NCBI GenBank assembly: GCA_009912235.1
Contig: WNDS01000001.1
Coordinates: 806,001-870,000, forward strand
Reading direction: 5' to 3'
DNA length: 64,000 bases
DNA from: Stenotrophomonas maltophilia
Lineage (GTDB): Bacteria > Pseudomonadota > Gammaproteobacteria > Xanthomonadales > Xanthomonadaceae
Shown here piece after piece: positions 58,715 through 64,000 of this stretch (its first letter is position 1; each line of letters begins with the position of its first letter). A program made the translations under genes and the position numbers. The notes under the pieces were generated by a model. That model made no database searches and was not told the origin of the DNA. It saw nothing but the letters and a program-made list of their open reading frames with translations.

Positions 58715-58804
58715 CTAGCGGAAGCCCTTCCTGCCACCGTGCAGCGCTTCCTGCAGGACAGCGCTGGCACACTTGTGGGCTTTGATGTAGTTGCCCTTGC
58801 GCAT
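58715..58804 (-). CDS. Tiny phage-like ORF
   Basis: A 29-residue basic peptide (MRKGNYIKAHKCASAVLQEA then a short basic tail). It follows the next gene's stop after about 30 bases in the same frame. Small size and no recognised homologue keep this tentative. Confidence 0.3.
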   Translation of the reverse strand: MRKGNYIKAHKCASAVLQEALHGGRKGFR

Positions 58805-58834
58805 CTTGGCGGACTTGGCCAGGCCGGCGAACGG

Positions 58835-59146
58835 CTAGCGCCGTTCTGGCCACACCAGCTCGTGCGCCGCGTCGTAGATCACCAGGCGAAGGCGCCACCG
58901 ATCGGCCGGCTTGCCGAGGTCCAGCGGCCGCGGGCGCATTGCTCGCACGACCTTGGCCACCTGGCGGTAGGCAGCGAGGGAGAGCCTTGCGATCGCAGCA
59001 GGGCCCATCCGCGTCGCTACAGCCAGCGCAGTGTGTTTCTCCAGCGGGTTGCGCATGTAGCCAACCACCCCGCCGATGTCGCTGCTGCCCAGCGGCGCCA
59101 AGGTACTGCGCACCTCAGAAATGATGGTCCTGTGCTGGTCGGACAT
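58835..59146 (-). CDS. Phage-type protein, probably missing its N-terminus
   Basis: About 103 residues in the open frame given, unrecognised. The C-terminal 75 residues look like a compact conserved DNA-associated phage protein: GYMRNPLEKHTALAVATRMG, RLSLAAYRQVAKVVRA, WRLRLVIYDAAHELVWPERR. The first 15 or so residues overlap integrase coding sequence on the other strand, so the real N-terminus was probably lost at a fusion near 59105. Confidence 0.45.
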   Translation of the reverse strand: MSDQHRTIISEVRSTLAPLGSSDIGGVVGYMRNPLEKHTALAVATRMGPAAIARLSLAAYRQVAKVVRAMRPRPLDLGKPADRWRLRLVIYDAAHELVWPERR

Positions 59147-59649
59147 CGACTGGCGCAAGGGCACGGTCAAGATCCGGCGCGCCTGGGTCATGGGCAAGAT
59201 GAAGGCCCCGAAGACCGAGTCCGGCGTGCGTGAGGTGCAGCTGCTGCAGCCGGCGATCAATGCCCTGAAGGCCCAGCGTGCCCATACCGCCACTGCCGGT
59301 GAGTTTGTCTTCCATGACCCCAGGACGAACGCGCGGCGGGGGGGGGTCAGATCAGAGCATCCGCGCCGGCGAATGGCAGCGCGCGCTGCGTAAGGCGGGT
59401 GTCCGGTACCGGTATCCATATCAGATGCGGCACACCTTCGCCTCCCAGGCGCTGAGCGCGGGCGAGAACGTCATGCGGGTGGCGAGGCAGATGGGGCACC
59501 GCGACTGGACGATTACCGCCAAGAAGTACGGCCGGTGGATCCCTTCAATGGTCCCAGACGCAGGGGCCAAGGCCGCGGCAGCTTGGCCTGCCCCTTCTAG
59601 GTCGGCGGAGCCAAAGCAAGGCGTGAGAAGCGACCACACGCGCAACTAA
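59100..59649 (+). pseudogene. Tyrosine recombinase/integrase, N-terminally deleted and frame-broken
   Basis: C-terminal catalytic half of a phage-type tyrosine integrase. It begins at the first catalytic block (LRTSEMMVLCWSDIDW) and includes RHTFASQAL, GHRDW and the Tyr-containing tail (KKYGRWIP). The N-terminal DNA-binding domains are missing. The frame breaks in a nine-G run at 59338-59346. It cannot be functional as sequenced, so the island would not excise by its own integrase. Confidence 0.8.
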
Positions 59650-59701
59650 CCAAATTCTTGTAAGATTCGATCATTAGCATCACCCCTTTGGACACGCCGA
59701 T

Positions 59702-60895
59702 ATGATTAGGTCATTGAAATTCAAGAACTTCCAGAGCTTTCTCGAGGAAACGGAGGTTCTCTTTGAATTGCCGAAGGGCGCTCCTTCCCGAGGCTACGAA
59801 CGCCGCGCTGCCGACGGCACGCGCCTGACAACCGTCTTGGCAGCATTCGGCGCTAACGCATCCGGCAAAACGGCCCTCCTCAAGCCTGCGGCCTTCCTAT
59901 TCTGGTTTATGAAGGGTTCGTTTGGCCTTGACGTTGACCAGGACATTCCCCTTCCACCTCGCATATTGAACCCCGATGAACCATCGGATTTTGAGATAGT
60001 CTTCGACGACTCTGACGGTGAAACGTGGAAGTACGAGCTTAAGTTGACAGAGAGGCGCGTGCACTGGGAGGCCCTCTACAAGAGGGCAACACGTTTTAGC
60101 TACCTGTTCAAACGCCGATGGAATGAGCAAAGTGAGAGCTATGACATTCAGCTCAAATCATTCGATCTTCCACTCCATGTAGCTTCAAGAGCGAGACAGA
60201 ATACTTCGCTCGTTTCATGGGCTCGGCAGCATGAGAGCACGTCGACCGAATTCATTGATAACTACATAGCTCAATGGAATGTCGATATTGACGGACGCCC
60301 CCACTATTTGAGCAATCTTGAATTTGCCAACGAGGCTTTTCAGAAATTTGAGGGACTGCGCGAAGAGGCCACTGCCCTGTTGAGGTCTTGGGATCTTGGC
60401 TTAGATAGCTTTGAGCTCAAGAAGGAGAGTTATGTGGACTCCGCCGGCAAGACGAAGAGGCAGTTGCGCGCCTACTTCCGCCATGCGAGAGAAAATGGAG
60501 AACACTTCACACTACCCTACGAAACTGAATCTAATGGCACGCAGTCTGCCTACGTGCTTCTGGCACTACTAATACCAGTGCTACACACCGGCGGCCTGGC
60601 TGTCATCGACGAAATGGAGAGTGACCTCCACCCCCATCTGCTCGAGTCTCTACTTTCATTATTCGATGCAGAGGAGACAAACCCCCATGGAGCTCAACTC
60701 TTCTTTACCAGTCATACGACCAAAGTACTGGACTACATAAGCAAGGCTCAAACTTACTTCGTAGAAAAATCTGATTGCGTTAGCACTGCTTTCCGTGGCG
60801 ATCAAGTTCACGGACTAAGAAGTGACGATAATCTTCGGGCCAAATATGAATCGGGTGCGATCGGCGCCCTCCCTGAGGTTCGTAGCGATGTCTAG
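59702..60895 (+). CDS. AAA15/OLD-like ATPase of a candidate anti-phage pair
   Basis: A 397-residue ABC/AAA-type ATPase. It starts SLKFKNFQSF, as in RecF/SMC-like AAA15 proteins; Walker A is GANASGKT (residues 50-57). An ESNGTQSAYV block (signature-like SxGT) lies near 278, Walker B LAVIDEMESDLHP near 300, and the switch His in FFTSHTTKVLD. The middle region is specific and unassigned. Low G+C. It overlaps the following RloB-like gene by eight bases (ATGTCTAG), so the two are coupled. This layout matches the AbiLi/RloA and PARIS-AriA kinds of defence ATPases. Confidence 0.85.
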   Translation: MIRSLKFKNFQSFLEETEVLFELPKGAPSRGYERRAADGTRLTTVLAAFGANASGKTALLKPAAFLFWFMKGSFGLDVDQDIPLPPRILNPDEPSDFEIVFDDSDGETWKYELKLTERRVHWEALYKRATRFSYLFKRRWNEQSESYDIQLKSFDLPLHVASRARQNTSLVSWARQHESTSTEFIDNYIAQWNVDIDGRPHYLSNLEFANEAFQKFEGLREEATALLRSWDLGLDSFELKKESYVDSAGKTKRQLRAYFRHARENGEHFTLPYETESNGTQSAYVLLALLIPVLHTGGLAVIDEMESDLHPHLLESLLSLFDAEETNPHGAQLFFTSHTTKVLDYISKAQTYFVEKSDCVSTAFRGDQVHGLRSDDNLRAKYESGAIGALPEVRSDV

Positions 60896-61391
60896 AGCCC
60901 CGAGAATTGTCCGAAACCTAAGGCCGACGCTACTGGTAGTAGGCGAAGGTGATGCAGAAGTGGAACTCCTCAAACTGCTCCGGGATGCACTCTGCGGCAA
61001 CCGCCAAGGCCCAAGTGTCACGATTCGTAATGCTAGGGGAAAAGGTGCCAGAAGCGTCATTCAGGATGCCATCCGCATCGGCCGTCAAGGGAGTTACGGC
61101 ACTATTGCCGCGCTCTTTGACACCGACACTGATTGGGACGACTCAGTTCGAGCTATCGGCAGGCGAGCTAGAATCCACATGTTGACTCAGTCACCCTGTC
61201 TGGAGGCCGTTCTCCTCGCAACGAATTGGCATCAGTGCGCTGGTGATACCGCGTTCTACAAGCGAGAATATCTGCGCACCTATGGCGAGGTGGCTCATCG
61301 CAACGTAAGGCAGGTGTTTGTCCTCGACAACGCGATTGCGTCTAGGCAAAGGCTGCCCGAGATCGACGCCCTCCTTCGCGCATTCACATAG
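60888..61391 (+). CDS. RloB-like (Toprim-related) effector of the candidate anti-phage pair
   Basis: A 167-residue protein with an acidic block VVGEGDAEVELL (Glu20, Glu24), a Gly-Lys-rich strand (ARGKGARSVIQDAI), an acidic DxDxD cluster (FDTDTDWDD, Asp78/80/82) and SPCLEAVLLA, which resembles the RloB SNPCFELWLLL block. It resembles Toprim-type metal sites used by OLD and AriB nucleases. It starts inside the ATPase stop. Family assignment is by motifs only. Confidence 0.7.
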   Translation: MSRAPRIVRNLRPTLLVVGEGDAEVELLKLLRDALCGNRQGPSVTIRNARGKGARSVIQDAIRIGRQGSYGTIAALFDTDTDWDDSVRAIGRRARIHMLTQSPCLEAVLLATNWHQCAGDTAFYKREYLRTYGEVAHRNVRQVFVLDNAIASRQRLPEIDALLRAFT

Positions 61392-61441
61392 ATGAATGAC
61401 ATATCATACGTCGGCCTCCTCAGCTCGCTAGCTCAATCAAC

Positions 61442-61559
61442 GCGTGACTGTTTAGGAAGATTGCCGTAGTATCCACATCGTTAGGCGTGATCTTGGTCAA
61501 CTTTTGGCCAACCAAGGGCCTGAAAGCCTTGCAATACTTGAAGAAACCGGGGGTGCATT
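61442..61559. repeat. Right copy of ssrA 5' region (attR-like), supplies the ssrA promoter
   Basis: Diverged duplicate of 54645-54761 with the identical 24-base core at 61536-61559. It runs into tmRNA, so it must act as the present ssrA promoter. A -10-like CAATACT lies at 61532-61538. The upstream part differs from the left copy, as expected if it arrived with the island. Confidence 0.75.
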
Positions 61560-61941
61560 GGTTTCGACGGGGGTTGTGAAGTCGCCTGGCGCATGCCGAG
61601 GGGGTAGCTTTCCTCGTAAATCCAGCTGCAAAACTCTAGTTGCCAACGACGACAACTACGCTCCGGTCGCTCTCGCAGCCTAAAAACTGTGGTGCGTGAT
61701 CTTCTGCCGACTTAGGCGGAGCCTCGAAACTGCTTGTGTCCATGCTCGCAGCGTAGAGTCATTATCATGGAATCGCGCTGGGCGGCTGCCTGTCAGTCCG
61801 GCACTAGAACACAACAGGCTGGTCCCCGGGTGCGCTTTGCACGCCGTGCTGCTCGGGGGCGAGATCCAACGGTGAGCTAAGCATGTAGTGCTGGGGATGG
61901 AGTGCCTTCGGACGGCGGTTCAATTCCGCCCACCTCCACCA
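61549..61941 (+). ncRNA. ssrA: Transfer-messenger RNA (tmRNA)
   Basis: About 393 bases, one-piece tmRNA. The 5' end GGGGGTG pairs with CACCTCC near the 3' end, the T arm has GGTTCAATTCC, and the gene encodes ACCA. The tag reading frame starts at GCC 61642 and reads ANDDNYAPVALAA before TAA 61681-61683. The 5' boundary overlaps the island's direct repeat. It works with SmpB (52326-52829). Confidence 0.95.
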
Positions 61942-61965
61942 TCTGTAGGGTCCTTCGGGACCACG

Positions 61966-62005
61966 AAAAGCCGGACATCCCGTCGATTGGGGTCCGGCTT
62001 TTTTT
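61966..62005 (+). terminator. Rho-independent terminator of ssrA
   Basis: AAAAGCCGGAC...GTCCGGCTTTTTTT, a stem of about ten bases with a T7 run. A GGGTCC-TTC-GGGACC-type mini-hairpin precedes it at 61948-61962. Confidence 0.9.
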
Positions 62006-62058
62006 GTTGCCTGCACCTGCGCGCACAATGGCTGCCCCCACTGCGCAGGAATGGACTC

Positions 62059-62565
62059 ATGCATGTGCCCCTCGCCCGCCTGCTTGCCGCCGTGGTACTG
62101 ACCTTCACTGCGTCCCTGTCGGCTGCACACGCACAGGGCTCCGCACCCTCCACCAGGATCGAGTCGCTGGCCTGGCTGGCCGGGTGCTTGCAGAACGATG
62201 GTGCCGAGCCAGGGTCGGGCGAACAGTGGATGCCACTGGCCGGCGGTACGCTGCTGGGCAGCAGCCGCACCGTGCGCGACGGACGCACCGTAGCCCATGA
62301 ATTCATGCAGATCCGCCAGCGCGAGGACGGCAGCGTGGTGTTCATCGCCCTGCCGTCCGGGCAGCAGGAAACCACCTTCGTGCTGAGCCACCAGGATGAC
62401 AGCAGCAGCGCCTTCAGCAATGCCGGCCACGACTTCCCACAGCGGGTGATCTACGCGCGGCGTGGCGTGGACCGGCTGCATGCGCGCATTGAAGGGACAC
62501 ACAACCATGCATCCAAAGCCGTGGACTTTCCCATGCACCGCATCGTCTGCGCGGGTGGTGGCTGA
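62059..62565 (+). CDS. Secreted DUF6265-like protein
   Basis: A 168-residue protein with a Sec signal peptide (about 1-26) and the block RIESLAWLAGCLQ, typical of DUF6265 proteins, followed by beta-rich segments (GSVVFIALPSGQQETTF; AGHDFPQRVIYARR). Probably periplasmic; function unknown. ATG 62059 is chosen because the signal peptide starts there. Confidence 0.8.
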   Translation: MHVPLARLLAAVVLTFTASLSAAHAQGSAPSTRIESLAWLAGCLQNDGAEPGSGEQWMPLAGGTLLGSSRTVRDGRTVAHEFMQIRQREDGSVVFIALPSGQQETTFVLSHQDDSSSAFSNAGHDFPQRVIYARRGVDRLHARIEGTHNHASKAVDFPMHRIVCAGGG

Positions 62566-62977
62566 CGATCCTGTGCGCCTGCCCTGACACAACACGCAAC
62601 GCGCTTTTTCCGGTCCCGGGTCCGCCCCGAGGGCCAGCGCGGTCACGGTTGCAGATGCGCCCTGCCAGCCAGCAGCGCACCACCTTTCTTGTCCTGCGCA
62701 AGGGCAGCAACCAGCCTCGCGGGCATCTGTGGCAAAGCACGGCAACGCGGCCGTGATAACGAGAGTGAACAGAATGGCCGCATGCGTTGATGGCGCCGGG
62801 AAAATCCATGACGCAACGCGTAAGAAATTCTGGTAGCGACAGAGTGCGCCCCATCAACGACGGCCGTTGATGCACGCAGGACAGGACACGACTGGCATCC
62901 ATGCGGGCACCGTGCTATCCAGCAGCTGCGCATGAGCGCATGGGTAAACGATGTAACCACGACAAGGAGAGCACGAC
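62566..62977. other. Gene-free stretch
   Basis: About 412 bases without a convincing gene on either strand; open frames here are antisense and have atypical codon use. A strong AAGGAGAG ribosome site sits at its right end for the next gene. Otherwise nothing recognised. Confidence 0.4.
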
Positions 62978-63217
62978 ATGGTTTTCCGCAGGATTGCTCT
63001 GGCTTCTTTGATCAGCCTGGCGTTCGCAGCCGGCGCACTTGCCCCCAGCGGCACCGCCCAGGCCAGCACCAACGGGCTTACCACGGAATGCGCGCCCTAC
63101 AAGGTAGGGCGTGTCTGGCACCAGCAATGCACGGTCTATGAGAACGGTCCCGATGGCGATCGCTGGGTGGTCTCGGTCTACTACATCGATGAGTTCGGAG
63201 TGCCGTACGTCATCTGA
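62978..63217 (+). CDS. Small secreted protein
   Basis: A 79-residue protein with a signal peptide (FRRIALASLISLAFAAGALA, residues 3-22) and a mature part of about 50 residues with two Cys (ECAPYK, QQCTVY) that could form a disulphide. AAGGAGAG ribosome site before ATG 62978. Unrecognised; periplasmic or secreted. Confidence 0.7.
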   Translation: MVFRRIALASLISLAFAAGALAPSGTAQASTNGLTTECAPYKVGRVWHQQCTVYENGPDGDRWVVSVYYIDEFGVPYVI

Positions 63218-63320
63218 TGGATGATGCGACGAGCCGGGCATGCAAACGCTGCATGCCCGGCCCAACCCCATACGCCCCACTGCGCCGTTCACGCGTGAAG
63301 CCCACCCGACAGGAGGCCGC

Positions 63321-63947
63321 ATGCACCCACACCCCCGCGCCCGACTCGACCTCGAACCCGACGTCGATGTCACCGTGACCACCCGCTACCACCAGGCCTC
63401 GATCGCGCTGGCCCCCTTGCTGGCGTTGCCGCTGATTCCCTGGCTGGGCCCGCGCATCGGCGCCTGGACCATTGCAGTGGCGCTGGCCGTCGTAGTGCTG
63501 CTGCCCACGCTGGTCTACCGCCTGTGGCCGCGCACGGACACGCTGCAGGTCGGCGCCGATGGCCTGCTATTCGGGCGTGGCCGTTTCGTGCCGTTCGTGG
63601 AGATCACCCGTTTCGGCACCGGCGACTACCTGCGCCTGGACCGCTACAACGCGCCGACGCTGCTGATTGGTTGCCGGCAGGCGCCGACCCAGCTGTCGCA
63701 GCTGGAAGCGCGCTTCGAGGCGGCGCTGCGCGCGTGGGAACGCTTCGCGCCGCCCGGTACGCCGCCCATTCCCGGCACCGCCTTCTATGGCTCGCCACTG
63801 GCACGCGGCATCGGCCTGCTGATGTGCGTGGCCGCGTTGGCGGTACTGGTCTTCAGCATCGCCGCCGGTTCCCTGCTGGCCGGAACGGCCTGGTGCGTGC
63901 TGACCCTGCTGTTCGCCATCCCCATGCTGCGTGGCGGACGGCCCTGA
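63321..63947 (+). CDS. Hypothetical membrane protein
   Basis: A 208-residue inner-membrane protein. Two hydrophobic pairs flank a cytoplasmic or periplasmic beta-rich domain: about 27-67 (ASIALAPLLALPLIPWLG and WTIAVALAVVVLLP) and 163-200 (GIGLLMCVAALAVLVFSIA). ATG 63321 follows AGGAGG at good spacing; a longer frame from 63240 is not supported. Unrecognised. Confidence 0.7.
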   Translation: MHPHPRARLDLEPDVDVTVTTRYHQASIALAPLLALPLIPWLGPRIGAWTIAVALAVVVLLPTLVYRLWPRTDTLQVGADGLLFGRGRFVPFVEITRFGTGDYLRLDRYNAPTLLIGCRQAPTQLSQLEARFEAALRAWERFAPPGTPPIPGTAFYGSPLARGIGLLMCVAALAVLVFSIAAGSLLAGTAWCVLTLLFAIPMLRGGRP

Positions 63948-64000
63948 GCGGCCCGCTGCGGCATAGCCCCGGGCGGTGCAATCGTGCCATCCTTGAAATC

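Larger units (their letters stand above)
54738..61559. mobile_element. ssrA-linked phage-derived genomic island
   Basis: About 6.8 kb between perfect 24-base direct repeats at the 5' end of ssrA. Contents: phage lysis genes, an initiator-like tRNA, a truncated tyrosine recombinase, orphan membrane proteins and an ATPase plus RloB-like pair. G+C is visibly lower than the core, most strongly in 59.7-61.4 kb. Structural, capsid and replication genes are missing, so it is a remnant or a satellite-like element rather than an intact prophage. Confidence 0.75.

Noticed and set aside
62566..62977. Open frames on the minus strand between the DUF6265-like and the small secreted gene
   Set aside because: They have atypical codon use, no ribosome sites, and run antisense across the clear DUF6265-like gene; treated as noise.

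Overview
The window is high-GC (about two thirds G+C) gammaproteobacterial chromosome and almost certainly Stenotrophomonas or a very close Xanthomonadaceae relative. The evidence is a chain of Xanthomonadaceae-type neighbourhoods (queA-tgt-yajC-secD-secF, hrcA-grpE-dnaK-dnaJ with recN divergent, fur-bamE-rnfH-ratA-smpB-ssrA, FabV enoyl reductase, a FimX-type c-di-GMP receptor) and many short GTAG-headed palindromes of the type described as SMAG/REP elements in S. maltophilia. Species cannot be fixed from this window.

Layout. 0-5.5 kb: N-terminal part of an RND efflux permease with its lipoprotein adaptor, two c-type cytochromes and the ABC-F protein Uup. 5.7-13.2 kb: a LysR/YeiH pair, dbpA, apt, selO, a glutathione transferase and a cold-shock gene. 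13.5-20.6 kb: YaiI, an RluA-family pseudouridine synthase, YaeQ, a flavoprotein, fimX and fabV. 20.9-26.7 kb: the leftward queA-tgt-yajC-secD-secF cluster. 26.9-36.4 kb: a class III aminotransferase, a LOG-family gene, a large GGDEF/EAL protein, an ECF sigma/putative anti-sigma pair, a YigZ protein and an ABC exporter. 36.5-40.8 kb: tyrA-pdxY and a divergent Fsr-type MFS/AraC pair. 41-48 kb: the heat-shock cluster and recN. 48-54.6 kb: a LysR/SGNH-hydrolase pair, fur, bamE, rnfH, ratA, smpB and an alpha/beta hydrolase. 54.7-61.5 kb: a small, partly decayed mobile island. 61.5-64 kb: ssrA (tmRNA) and small secreted or membrane proteins.

The island is the accessory part. It is bounded by a perfect 24-bp direct repeat within a diverged duplication of about 118 bp. 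The duplication covers the 5' end and upstream region of ssrA, so the working tmRNA gene now appears to use the island-side copy of its promoter. The island carries a phage lysis cassette (holin, SAR-type lysozyme, small membrane ORF), an initiator-like tRNA-Met, three orphan single-TM proteins, a truncated tyrosine recombinase, and an overlapping pair: an AAA15/OLD-like ATPase and a small RloB-like protein. I read that pair as a candidate two-gene anti-phage (abortive-infection) system of the AbiL/RloAB kind. It separates smpB from its partner ssrA.

A cross-cutting feature is an unusual number of broken reading frames: at least a dozen 1-2-base indels and in-frame stops in otherwise well-conserved genes, many in G/C homopolymers or CG repeats. 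This looks more like residual sequencing or assembly error than decay, so those genes are described as they probably exist, with the break positions stated.
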